Under the pieces are notes generated by a model. The model did not search any database. It was not told the origin of the DNA and was given only the letters and a program-made list of their open reading frames with translations. 6,004 nt of DNA from Phycisphaerae bacterium. GTDB taxonomy: Bacteria; Planctomycetota; Phycisphaerae; UBA1845; UTPLA1. Made by a program: the position numbers and the translations under genes. Of this stretch, positions 1-5,850 are shown piece by piece (positions within the stretch are counted from its first letter, which is position 1; the number at the start of each line of letters is the position of its first letter). The stretch lies in NCBI GenBank assembly GCA_016935885.1, contig JAFGQA010000107.1, positions 1 through 6,004 of the forward strand. Direction: 5' to 3'.

Positions 1-423
1 GCCAACTGCCACAGTGAACGAGGTATCACCCTGCGCATTCAAGGTAAGCTCGACGACGCCATTAGCGACTACAACAAGGCCATCGAGATGTACGACGCCC
101 TGGTCAAGAAGGAGAGACACACCCATCTCTACAGCGAGCTGGCCACCTGCTACAGTTGTCGAGGAGTTGCTCTCCGCGTTCAAGGCAAACTCGACGACGC
201 CATCAACGACCACAACAAGGCCATCGAGATCTATGGCGCCATAGTCAAGGAAGAGGGACGAACCGATCTCACCGACCGCTTGGCCAACTGCCACGACAAC
301 CGAGGAGTCGCTCTCTACATTCAAGGCAAGCTCGACGATGCCATCAGCGACCACAACGCCGCCGTCAGAATCTACCGACGTCTGGTCGAGGAAGAGGGAC
401 GCGCCTACCTGACTTGCTACCTA
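1..423 (+). repeat. Three tandem 141-bp coding repeats (47-residue TPR units)
   Basis: Units run 1-141, 142-282 and 283-423. Blocks such as AAGCTCGACGA-GCCATCA and CAACAAGGCCATCGAGAT recur at DNA level as well as in the protein, which suggests relatively recent duplication or gene conversion. The array probably continues upstream of the window. Confidence 0.85.
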
Positions 424-579
424 GTCATCGCGCTGGAGAATCGGGCAACTACGCTTGACGAGGCCAACGGGCCAGATGGCGCCGCCCGAGACCGCACTCG
501 AGCCGCCGCCCTCCGCATCAAGTGCAACCTACCGGACGACCTATCCGCCCTGCTAGAGCCCCCCTCATCTTACTACTGA
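1..579 (+). CDS. TPR-repeat protein, C-terminal part (5' end outside window)
   Basis: The frame is open from base 1 to a TGA stop, so this is the C-terminal 192 residues of a longer protein. Three tandem repeats of 47 residues (141 bp) lie at 1-141, 142-282 and 283-423. Each follows the pattern A-C-x3-RG-x-(A/T)L-x-QGKLDDAI-x-D-x-N-x-A, then a second amphipathic stretch ending in a charged (K/E)EE(G)R segment. The RG-x-AL and QGKLDDAI parts match the helix A / helix B pattern of tetratricopeptide repeats, with a spacer that lengthens the usual 34-residue unit. A non-repeated Ala/Arg-rich tail of about 50 residues closes the protein. TPR arrays are protein-protein scaffolds; the partner and any enzymatic domain would lie upstream and cannot be seen. 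The internal ATG at codon 30 sits within a repeat and is not a likely start. The TPR call is strong; the specific role is unknown. Confidence 0.85.
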   Translation, partial: ANCHSERGITLRIQGKLDDAISDYNKAIEMYDALVKKERHTHLYSELATCYSCRGVALRVQGKLDDAINDHNKAIEIYGAIVKEEGRTDLTDRLANCHDNRGVALYIQGKLDDAISDHNAAVRIYRRLVEEEGRAYLTCYLVIALENRATTLDEANGPDGAARDRTRAAALRIKCNLPDDLSALLEPPSSYY

Positions 580-1115
580 TCTGGCGCCTCAACTTCCAGA
601 CGCCTGCGCCGCACTAGACCCGGGCAGTTGATCCCGATCGGCGCAGCAGCAGCAGAGCCAATAGCCTACAACCCTACAACCAGATTCCGCTCCTCCGAAA
701 TCCGCTCAAGAACCGGGCTGGTTCCTCCGCAGCCTCTGGCGTCCGTCACAGTACCTTTTGCCGTGGCGGCAATTTCGGGCTGACTTCGGGATTGGACCAC
801 GCGGCGGGCCTTCGTCCGATCAGTCTCATTCTGCGGCGCCGACTCCCGGACCACACACACCCAGGATAAGGTCAGCTCCTGAAGGAACGCCTGGGGAATA
901 CAACTAGATCAACGCAAGCACGAGATCCTTTGCTCCTTGGCCGCTGCAAGGAAGTGGTGTTGCCCACTCCACTCGCGAACCTCGACTTCCGGAAGATCCT
1001 GGCTGGCGGCTGAACAATCAGACCTCATGCGAAGATGTCACGGCAGAAGCAAGAGATGTCCGCCGGACGACCCTACAGCCTTGTATCGAGCGATCAGATT
1101 GGCCGCAATCGGCGG
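580..1115. other. Intergenic stretch with no supportable gene
   Basis: This lies between the stop of the TPR gene and the stop of the convergent PEP-CTERM gene. Short open frames occur on both strands (for example 666-860 minus and 937-1137 plus), but none has a convincing ribosome binding site or a recognisable family pattern, and their compositions look like shadow frames. A weak 5-bp stem (GATTG at 1097-1101, CAATC at 1106-1110) lies just past the stop of the minus-strand gene. It has no T run and is not called as a terminator. Confidence 0.6.
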
Positions 1116-1742
1116 CTACACCCACCGTTTCCTGTGAAGGAACGTGAGGATACCCAAGGCGAAAACGCAGAGCGTTGCGGGCTCGGGAACCAGACACAGA
1201 CTCAGTACATCTGTACCGCCGCCGTAGAACTCGGACAGCACGGTCCCGTCCAACTCCATTCGTCCGATCTGCGTTCTGCCACTCTGGCTGAACCAGATCT
1301 CGTCACCAACCACACATAAGTCTAGAACGTCCGTACCACCGCCGTAGAACTCGGACAGGACGGTCCCATCCAATTCCATTCGTCCGATCTGCGTTCTTCC
1401 ACTTTGACTGAACCAGACCTGATCACCGACACGACACAGATTCAGAACGTCGGTACCCCCACCATCGAAGTCAGGCAGTATTGTCCCGTCCAACTCCATT
1501 CGGCGGATCTGCGTTCTGCCCATCTGACTGAACCAGACCTGGTCACCAACCAGACACAAGTCCAGAATGTCCGCACCGACACCGTCGAACTCGGACAGGA
1601 CGGTCCCATCCAACTCCATTCGTCCGATCTGCGTTCTACCACTTTGACTGAACCAGACCTCAGACTCCCCGTGGAGTCCGGTAGGAAACAGTACAAGGTG
1701 CATGACAGCAAACATCGCGATCAACGGGAAGTAGTTCTTCAT
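1116..1742 (-). CDS. Exported four-repeat propeller-like protein with PEP-CTERM sorting signal
   Basis: The protein is 208 residues from the ATG at 1742. That start is chosen over the in-frame ATG at 1760 because GGAGGAGGA (1750-1758) sits 7 bases before it and because it puts the signal peptide directly at the N-terminus (MKNYFPLIAMFAVMHLVLF, probable cleavage near TGLHG-ES). Four tandem 40-residue repeats follow, each with VWFSQSGRTQIGRMELDGT and then an acidic/Gly segment and L-x-LC. The WF-x-Q-G-x-x-x-I-x-R-x-x-LDG pattern resembles blades of YWTD/LDL-receptor class B and Vgb-lyase-like beta-propellers. The last repeat runs straight into VPEPA, a hydrophobic stretch (TLCVFALGILTFL) and the basic end HRKRWV, a textbook PEP-CTERM tail. 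That tail targets proteins to the exosortase pathway; no exosortase gene is visible here. Four blades is fewer than the usual six or more, so the protein may oligomerise, be degenerate, or be shortened. Ligand unknown. Confidence 0.88.
   Translation of the reverse strand: MKNYFPLIAMFAVMHLVLFPTGLHGESEVWFSQSGRTQIGRMELDGTVLSEFDGVGADILDLCLVGDQVWFSQMGRTQIRRMELDGTILPDFDGGGTDVLNLCRVGDQVWFSQSGRTQIGRMELDGTVLSEFYGGGTDVLDLCVVGDEIWFSQSGRTQIGRMELDGTVLSEFYGGGTDVLSLCLVPEPATLCVFALGILTFLHRKRWV
1179..1658 (-). repeat. Four tandem 120-bp coding repeats
   Basis: Units are 1539-1658, 1419-1538, 1299-1418 and 1179-1298 in coding order, in frame, with a 40-residue period. They are close to identical over the segment coding for FSQSGRTQIGRMELDGT and diverge mainly in the acidic/Gly loop. 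The strong DNA-level identity points to recent expansion or homogenisation, and such an array can expand, contract or collapse in assembly. Confidence 0.9.
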
Positions 1743-2215
1743 TGTTGAGTCCTCCTCCATCGCTAAACGAATCTCCCCCGGTCTTCATCTCCTGTGAGTA
1801 ATCGTTTCTCTCAGGGGTAGGTCGCCTCATGATCAGAGATAGGGGAGTCGGTAGACCGTGGCGGATTCACGAGAAGATCCGTAGGGTCCCGACGAACGAA
1901 TTCAGAGCACGCCCTCATGAGGATGCCCCATTCACCTCCTGACAACCTGCTCTGACTTGGTGCGGAGACGAATCCGCAATGACCCCCGGAGGGGCTTCGC
2001 ATCTCTCTTCTCTCTCCTCCTCCAAGTTCACGCAACCATGCGCTTTCGGATACCACAGGGAGCGAAGACCGTCAAGCAGCTTATGGTGCGTGTCTACCAG
2101 CATCTAGCTTGGGAAGAAGACCGAAACGTGCTTGAGAAACAGAGACGGGCTGAGACCACGGATCAATGAGTGTGCAGTAGAAGGCGCGAAGGCGCGTTAG
2201 GTCCGATCACGACCA
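1743..2215. other. Leader and intergenic stretch with no supportable gene
   Basis: This lies between the PEP-CTERM start (1742) and the DUF5131 stop (2216), both on the minus strand. It contains the leader of the PEP-CTERM gene, including its purine-rich Shine-Dalgarno at 1750-1758. Short open frames (1811-2056 minus; 1957-2169 plus) have no ribosome binding site or recognisable pattern. No tRNA sequence, att copy or integrase fragment is visible, so the left end of the mobile element on the right is not identified here. AAGGCGCG occurs twice in tandem at 2181-2196 just downstream of the DUF5131 gene, without a T run. Confidence 0.6.
1791..1815. repeat. Short inverted repeat upstream of the PEP-CTERM gene
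   Basis: CCTGTGAG (1791-1798) and CTCTCAGG (1808-1815) can pair with one mismatch around a 9-base loop. It lies about 50-75 bases before the ATG, so it could be an operator or a leader hairpin. No clear -10/-35 pair could be tied to it, so a role is only possible. Confidence 0.3.
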
Positions 2216-3094
2216 TTATGTGGCGCGCTGGGGGAACTCTCGCAACATCAGGTCCGCCGGCACCCTCACACGCGGACCGACCCTTTTGAAGAAGAATGGT
2301 ACGCCTGTGGCTTTACATTGATCCCGGACGCTCCGCGCCCACTTGAGGTCCATCGGTCGCGCCCCCGGCCCCGTCTCGCCGCCGCAGATCACCCAATCGA
2401 GATGTGGTTCGGCTGCGGCTGACTTGTAGTCATCGCACGGCTCATCGTCTTCTCCGCAACCGGCACACTCTCTCCCGTAGCAGACGGCATTGGGTCCGTC
2501 CGGATGTGGCAGGTGGTCGGCGACGTCGACCGGCCCCAGCATTGGCTCGATCGATACGAAGCGCACCGCCGCCAACGTCTGGAGCAGGATCGGGATCCGC
2601 TCGTCCGCCCGCTCTTGGTTCTCCACCGTGACGCCGAGCCAGACGTTGGGGAGTGGCGAGCGAGGCGATGGGTCGCCGTTCCAGCGTCGCCGGATGCCAC
2701 CGTATAGGGACGACAGGTACTGTTGGGCCAGCAGGGGCCGCTTCGTCAACAACATGAATGTGTGGCGCTTGGCAAACGACGCGACTCTCAAAGCTCGGTC
2801 GATCCACTCCTCTGGTACTGACTCGTGGAATAGATCGCCCATCGAACAGACGAAGATGCGGCGAGGCCTTCTCCAGCGGAGGGGCTGATCCCAGATGCGC
2901 TCCGGTCGCCTGGCGCAATGCCCGTCCCAGCGGCCATCACGGACAACGTTCATGTACCCGAATCGGCCCATCGCCGCCTGCCGATTCGCCATCCGCTCCG
3001 CGTAACAGTTCTCGCAACCCTCACTCACCTTCGAGCAACCAACGAACGGGTTCCACGTCGCATCACACCACTCGATCCTGGTTTGATCACTCAT
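2216..3094 (-). CDS. DUF5131 / phage Gp37-Gp68 family three-cysteine protein
   Basis: A 292-residue protein of the DUF5131 family, common in phages and integrative elements and named for phage Gp37/Gp68. Family landmarks in order: TRIEWCDATWNPFVGCSKVS with the Cys cluster C20-x6-C27-x2-C30 followed by YAERMA; FVCSMGDLFH (81-90); LLTKRP (115-120); VWLGVTVEN (151-159); SIEPMLGP (181-188); DWVICGGETGPGARPM (233-248); VPFFFKR (265-271). The cluster and barrel-like strand pattern have been likened to radical-SAM enzymes, but the spacing is not the canonical CX3CX2C and no activity is established. A four-Cys insert (C205, C210, C213, C220) looks like a zinc knuckle. The ATG overlaps the upstream stop as ATGA (3091-3094), implying translational coupling. 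It is the last gene of the operon; no adjacent TcmP-type partner gene is seen in the window. Confidence 0.9.
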   Translation of the reverse strand: MSDQTRIEWCDATWNPFVGCSKVSEGCENCYAERMANRQAAMGRFGYMNVVRDGRWDGHCARRPERIWDQPLRWRRPRRIFVCSMGDLFHESVPEEWIDRALRVASFAKRHTFMLLTKRPLLAQQYLSSLYGGIRRRWNGDPSPRSPLPNVWLGVTVENQERADERIPILLQTLAAVRFVSIEPMLGPVDVADHLPHPDGPNAVCYGRECAGCGEDDEPCDDYKSAAAEPHLDWVICGGETGPGARPMDLKWARSVRDQCKATGVPFFFKRVGPRVRVPADLMLREFPQRAT

Positions 3095-3573
3095 CTCATC
3101 TTCGCCAGGTCGGGCAGGGAGAGAACTCGCCCTTCCGACGCGGCAACCTCCAGCTTCGGCAGGAGCTGCTGTCCGAGGGTTTCGCCATTGCCGAGAACGA
3201 TGAACGGCATGAACTCGACCTCGATCGTCGAGATCCCAGTCTCGACCGCCTCCAACTTGGCCTTAATCGCCAGCAACAGGGCTCGCCACCGCTGCTTTAC
3301 CGCCTGCTCCCATGCTCGATAGGCGGCCTCTGGCTTGCGCCGTCGACCGGCGTCCGAAACCGCGAACTCCTCGGCATCACGATCTGGAAGGGGGACGGTG
3401 ATCCTGATAGGAATCCGCCCACCACTCTCCACCGGTACGATGAACTCGATCGCCGCCTCCTTGGAGCGTTCCAGGACGCCGAAATCCTCGACCCCGTAGC
3501 GGCGCAGAGTGTCCTTGATCTGTCCCTGAGACCGCTCGACGTTCACGGTTGTCTCGTTCGCATAGCGCGGCAT
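3091..3573 (-). CDS. Conserved phage/element protein of unknown function
   Basis: 160 residues, no signal peptide or membrane segment. The N-terminus (MPRYANETTVNVERSQGQI) leads into an alpha/beta region with a strand pair around FIVPVESGGRIPIRITVPLP. A helical, basic-aromatic core follows (AWEQAVKQRWRALLLAIKAK), then LEAVETGISTIEVEF, and FIVLGNGETLGQQLLPKL near the end. I recognise this arrangement (WRAL-x-L-x-IKAKLEAVE-x-GI-x-T-x-E-x-EF) from hypothetical proteins in phages and integrative elements, but know of no assigned function. GAAGGA (3581-3586) lies 7 bases before the ATG. The gene starts 3 bases after the methyltransferase stop and overlaps the DUF5131 gene by 4 bases, so it is translated as part of this set. 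A DNA-binding or accessory role is possible but unsupported. Confidence 0.85.
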   Translation of the reverse strand: MPRYANETTVNVERSQGQIKDTLRRYGVEDFGVLERSKEAAIEFIVPVESGGRIPIRITVPLPDRDAEEFAVSDAGRRRKPEAAYRAWEQAVKQRWRALLLAIKAKLEAVETGISTIEVEFMPFIVLGNGETLGQQLLPKLEVAASEGRVLSLPDLAKMR

Positions 3574-3576
3574 GGC

Positions 3577-4518
3577 CTAGTCCTTCGTGTAGCTCTCCCC
3601 ATTGATCAGCATAATCTCCGGCGCGACCTGTTTCCGGTTCCCCCGGCCATTCTGCTGGTGGAGCAGCTTGTTCACCGCACACTCCACCGCCGTCCAACCC
3701 TCGTACAGTTCGCGGATGCGCGGGCAGTCGTAACTGGAGACGACGATCCGAGCCCGCTTGTAGGATCGGAGCAGCTCGGCCAAGTGCTCGTGAGTGTGCC
3801 TCGGCTTGTCCTCGCCGTCATCGAAGAGGGCATCCGGTTCGATCTCGAAGTCATGCAGGTACCTGGAACGGCCGCCCGAACCGTTGAAGCCGCTCCTTGT
3901 CTCACTGGGGTAGGGAGGATCGACGTAGACGGCGGTTCCATCTGAATCCTGAAAGCGATCGAGGATCTCGAACGCGTCCCTTCTCAGGATCACGACATTC
4001 CGCAAGCGTTCGTGCCAGTCAGGGATTGACTCAATCGCGCCTCGGAACCGGATCGTTGGCGAGCCGCCTCCCGGAGTCCATCTGACGGCCATTGAGTAAC
4101 CCGCCCCCCGAGGTCCGCCGATCACCGTCCCGGCGACGCCGTTTCGCATCACCCAGGATTGCACGAAGTACCAGTAGGCCCGATCGAACGCCTCGCCCGT
4201 GATGCCATCCTCTAGGTCGATCTTGCGCCCCATGGCGTCCTTGGCCTGGTCCAGCAGATCCTCGGTGAACAGCGTCCTCTGCAACCGTCCGTAGAGCATC
4301 GGTGCCGCCAGCGGGTCCTGGAGGACTCTGGCGAGGTTGACCAGATCGCCGTGCAGATCGTTGACGGTCTCGTGCTTTGATGGCTCCTTCGCGAAGAGCA
4401 CAGCCATGGACCCACAGAACGGCTCGAAGTATTGGGCGTGCGGGCCCAACTCCGCTACGATCCTGGGGGCCAGCGTGCGTTTCCCGCCGAACCACGGTGC
4501 TATGGCCCTGATCCGCAT
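3577..4518 (-). CDS. D12-class DNA N6-adenine methyltransferase
   Basis: 313 residues, matching the Dam-like MethyltransfD12 family, which transfers a methyl group from S-adenosylmethionine to N6 of adenine in DNA. Motif X is APWFGGKRTLAPRI (7-20). The SAM-binding motif I is YFEPFCGSMAVLF (30-42), with Met at a position that is often Gly. VNDLHGDLVNLARVL (52-66) follows, and the catalytic motif IV is DPPY (200-203) within AVYVDPPYPSETR. A variable region between about 100 and 165 probably holds target recognition. The C-terminus (RIVVSSYD, then NGRGNRKQVAPEIMLIN) also fits. No restriction endonuclease gene adjoins it, so it looks like an orphan phage-type enzyme that marks or protects element DNA or affects replication control. 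The recognition sequence cannot be read from the protein. GGGGG (4524-4528) lies 5 bases before the ATG, inside the end of the small ORF upstream. Confidence 0.93.
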   Translation of the reverse strand: MRIRAIAPWFGGKRTLAPRIVAELGPHAQYFEPFCGSMAVLFAKEPSKHETVNDLHGDLVNLARVLQDPLAAPMLYGRLQRTLFTEDLLDQAKDAMGRKIDLEDGITGEAFDRAYWYFVQSWVMRNGVAGTVIGGPRGAGYSMAVRWTPGGGSPTIRFRGAIESIPDWHERLRNVVILRRDAFEILDRFQDSDGTAVYVDPPYPSETRSGFNGSGGRSRYLHDFEIEPDALFDDGEDKPRHTHEHLAELLRSYKRARIVVSSYDCPRIRELYEGWTAVECAVNKLLHQQNGRGNRKQVAPEIMLINGESYTKD

Positions 4519-4520
4519 CT

Positions 4521-4631
4521 CTACCCCCTAGACCAAGCCGCGTGGACGGCTACCCCAATTGCGATGACCAGGCTGATAACGACCATGAGAACGACGGTCG
4601 ACGCCTTGGCGAGTTGGCTATTCGAAGGCAT
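4521..4631 (-). CDS. Small single-pass membrane protein, 36 residues
   Basis: A short frame beginning MPSNSQLAKAS, then one hydrophobic segment of about 20 residues (TVVLMVVISLVIAIGVAVHA) and a short basic end (WSRG). GGAG at 4639-4642 lies 7 bases before the ATG. It overlaps the last 14 bases of the initiator gene and stops 2 bases before the methyltransferase ATG, exactly filling the gap between two clear genes. This position, the ribosome binding site and the clean membrane segment support a real gene. The upstream part of this frame (to 4805) lies antiphase inside the initiator gene and is Ser/Pro/Arg-rich, so it is not included. Function unknown; small membrane proteins in such elements may be holin-like, regulatory or entry-exclusion factors. 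I cannot choose between these. Confidence 0.6.
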   Translation of the reverse strand: MPSNSQLAKASTVVLMVVISLVIAIGVAVHAAWSRG

Positions 4632-5562
4632 ACTCGGGCTCCATGACCTCCTCGAGGGCGGTCCGTTGTCGCTGGGGAACGCCCCAAGCAGCTCGGATCC
4701 GCTTGAGCGCACGTTGCTCGTCCTCCTCGGTGATGACGAGCCAACGGCCCTGGTTGACGTTGCTGGCGAAGAGGGCGGCGGGTTTGCGGCCGAGTCGGAG
4801 GGCATGCTCGGCCATGGCGACGAAGCGGATCCCGTCCGCCTCGCAATGGCTGACGAGCCCGAGCTTCTCGGCCTCCAGGAACAGCCTCCTCAGCCGCTCG
4901 AGGTCCTGGAGGTCTTCGAGCGTGACCCCGCGCAGGCGACGGCCCCTCACACACCTGATCGCGTGCGAAGCACCATGGTCTTTCTCTGAAGGGGATGGTC
5001 TAGGAGATGGTAGTGTCTCAGTTTGACACTGCGGCAGTGTCAAACTGACACTACCCCCGTCTCGTTTTGACACTACCCCCTGCCCTTCCTTCGGTCCCTC
5101 CGTACGCCACAGCGTTGCCTGGTCCCCCGGCCGGAGCACACGGGGCCGGTAGTGCCCGTCCTCGTCCCGCAGCATCTGAACCTGCCTGCGGGTGACGCGA
5201 CGGTGGGCCAGGGCGTCGGGGCTGCCCGGTATGGCGTACGTGTTCGCGATCGTCCGTCGGAACACCACGCCGCCCCGACAGATCGTGACAACGAAGCCCG
5301 CTGCCTCCAGTCGCTTCAGATGGCGAAAGAACGTCCCTCGGCTGCAGCCAATGCGTTGAATGAGCTCTGCACCACCGAAAGCCCCAAGCAACGACCCGTC
5401 GGCAGCCGGCGCGTCACACGCGTCAGCGATGGCTTGTAGCGTCTGCCTCAGTTGTGGACGGAGCCTCAGATACTCGGCATCCTGAAGAATCCACGTCGGC
5501 AGGTGATTGTGCCACTGATGCGGCACCGAGTGTTGATCGAGCCTGAGAGCCGGCTCCGCCAT
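4618..5562 (-). CDS. Winged-helix replication-initiator-like protein with an internal iteron region
   Basis: 314 residues from the ATG at 5562, chosen because AGGAGG (5571-5576) lies 8 bases upstream. The frame stays open to 5724, but the extra residues are Arg-rich and unlike the rest. An N-terminal helical segment (LPTWILQDAEYLRLRPQLRQ) precedes a winged helix-turn-helix at about 60-112: GGAELIQRIGCSRGTFFRHL with recognition helix about 74-85, then a GFVVTICRGGVVFRR wing. Residues about 150-205 form a low-complexity linker, and the DNA coding for 161-185 contains the repeat boxes described separately. The C-terminal domain (about 210-300) is helical with FVAMAEHALRL and QGRWLVITEEDEQRALKRI. 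The two-domain plan with a linker-encoded repeat array resembles lambdoid O-type initiators; no catalytic motif is visible. It is the first full gene of the operon. A transcriptional regulator is the main alternative. Confidence 0.72.
   Translation of the reverse strand: MAEPALRLDQHSVPHQWHNHLPTWILQDAEYLRLRPQLRQTLQAIADACDAPAADGSLLGAFGGAELIQRIGCSRGTFFRHLKRLEAAGFVVTICRGGVVFRRTIANTYAIPGSPDALAHRRVTRRQVQMLRDEDGHYRPRVLRPGDQATLWRTEGPKEGQGVVSKRDGGSVSLTLPQCQTETLPSPRPSPSEKDHGASHAIRCVRGRRLRGVTLEDLQDLERLRRLFLEAEKLGLVSHCEADGIRFVAMAEHALRLGRKPAALFASNVNQGRWLVITEEDEQRALKRIRAAWGVPQRQRTALEEVMEPEYAFE
5009..5055. repeat. Long imperfect palindrome overlapping the iteron array
   Basis: GGTAGTGTC (5009-5017) pairs with GACACTACC (5047-5055), and AGTTTGACACTGC (5020-5032) pairs with GCAGTGTCAAACT (5034-5046). 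A 2-base TC bulge (5018-5019) is the only interruption. The centre is a single base, so a hairpin would lose one pair and keep about 12 + 9 bp. It lies inside a coding sequence with no T run, so it is not a terminator. It could be a cruciform, a dimeric protein site or an RNA hairpin. Confidence 0.8.
5009..5080 (-). repeat. Iteron-like GACACT array inside the initiator gene (candidate replication origin)
   Basis: Five copies of GACACT/AGTGTC lie in 63 bp. On the + strand, GACACT starts at 5025, 5047 and 5069, exactly 22 bp apart. The inverse AGTGTC starts at 5012 and 5036, the latter 11 bp from its neighbours on both sides. The longer unit TGACACTACCCCC is perfect at 5046-5058 and 5068-5080. 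The two copies are read in different codon phases (giving VVS and GSV), so protein constraint does not explain the identity. Phased direct repeats at about two helical turns are typical of initiator-binding iterons. No obvious AT-rich unwinding element was seen beside it, so operator function remains an alternative. Confidence 0.65.
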
Positions 5563-5774
5563 CCCCGTCGCCTCCTGCGTCGGCTGTACGACTACCTCCT
5601 GTCGTGATCCTGAACGATTGCGGCAATCGCGCGCCGCTCCTCGACGGTAAGATCGGACCATCTGCGCAGCAGATCCGAAAGGTCCGTATCGTCTCCCATG
5701 ATGTGCGCGCACTGGCGAGCGCAATCCACGGGGTCGATTTCAGAAGTCTTTTCTTGATAAGTGGTTGCGTCAGT

Positions 5775-5850
5775 TTCTTGACGGTTTGCTAAACCGTTGA
5801 TCCGGGTATTCCCGGGTCCGGGGGTTCGAATCCCCCCCTCTCCGTTCTCG
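5775..5850. other. Attachment site: boundary of an element integrated in tRNA-Ser(GCT)
   Basis: The tRNA 3' fragment abuts unrelated sequence at its anticodon stem, a symmetric ACGGT-loop-ACCGT region that suits a tyrosine-recombinase crossover. Because the 5' half of the tRNA is missing on the left, the left side should be element DNA and the right side the original chromosomal flank of the tRNA gene. The intact tRNA, restored by the element's own 3' copy, should lie at the other end, left of this window or at a lost boundary. Exact crossover bases cannot be fixed from one end. Confidence 0.7.
5781..5844 (+). tRNA. tRNA-Ser(GCT), 3' fragment only
   Basis: The anticodon arm is ACGGT (5781-5785), loop TTGCTAA (5786-5792, anticodon GCT at 5788-5790) and ACCGT (5793-5797). 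The long class II variable arm has stem CCGGG (5802-5806) / CCCGG (5811-5815). The T arm is GGGGG (5820-5824), TTCGAAT, CCCCC (5832-5836). The 3' acceptor strand CCTCTCC (5837-5843) and discriminator G (5844) follow, with no encoded CCA. Neither the matching 5' strand (GGAGAGG) nor a D arm is present in the preceding 60 bases, so this cannot give a functional tRNA. It is the 3' part of a serine tRNA gene, as left by site-specific integration. Confidence 0.88.

Noticed and set aside
666..860. 64-residue minus-strand ORF
   Set aside because: No ribosome binding site, no recognisable motif and low-complexity composition; likely a chance frame in high-GC DNA.
1179..1658. CRISPR-like repeat array
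   Set aside because: The 120-bp units are contiguous, in frame and code for a propeller-like repeat; there are no spacers.
1743..1760. Start of the PEP-CTERM protein at the ATG at 1760
   Set aside because: This ATG lies at the edge of the Shine-Dalgarno that serves the ATG at 1742, and it would put acidic residues in front of the signal peptide.
1811..2169. Short ORFs on both strands (1811-2056 minus, 1957-2169 plus)
   Set aside because: They overlap each other antisense, lack ribosome binding sites and show no family pattern.
5009..5058. Rho-independent terminator at the palindrome
   Set aside because: It lies within an intact reading frame and has no T run on either strand; the box spacing fits protein-binding repeats better.
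5563..5724. N-terminal extension of the initiator gene to the ATG at 5724
   Set aside because: The added residues are Arg/Gly-rich and unlike a domain, there is no ribosome binding site at 5724, and AGGAGG stands 8 bases before the ATG at 5562. The extension also overlaps the protein-like tail frame.
5720..5844. Complete tRNA-Ser gene
   Set aside because: No GGAGAGG 5' acceptor strand or D arm occurs upstream of the anticodon arm within the needed distance.
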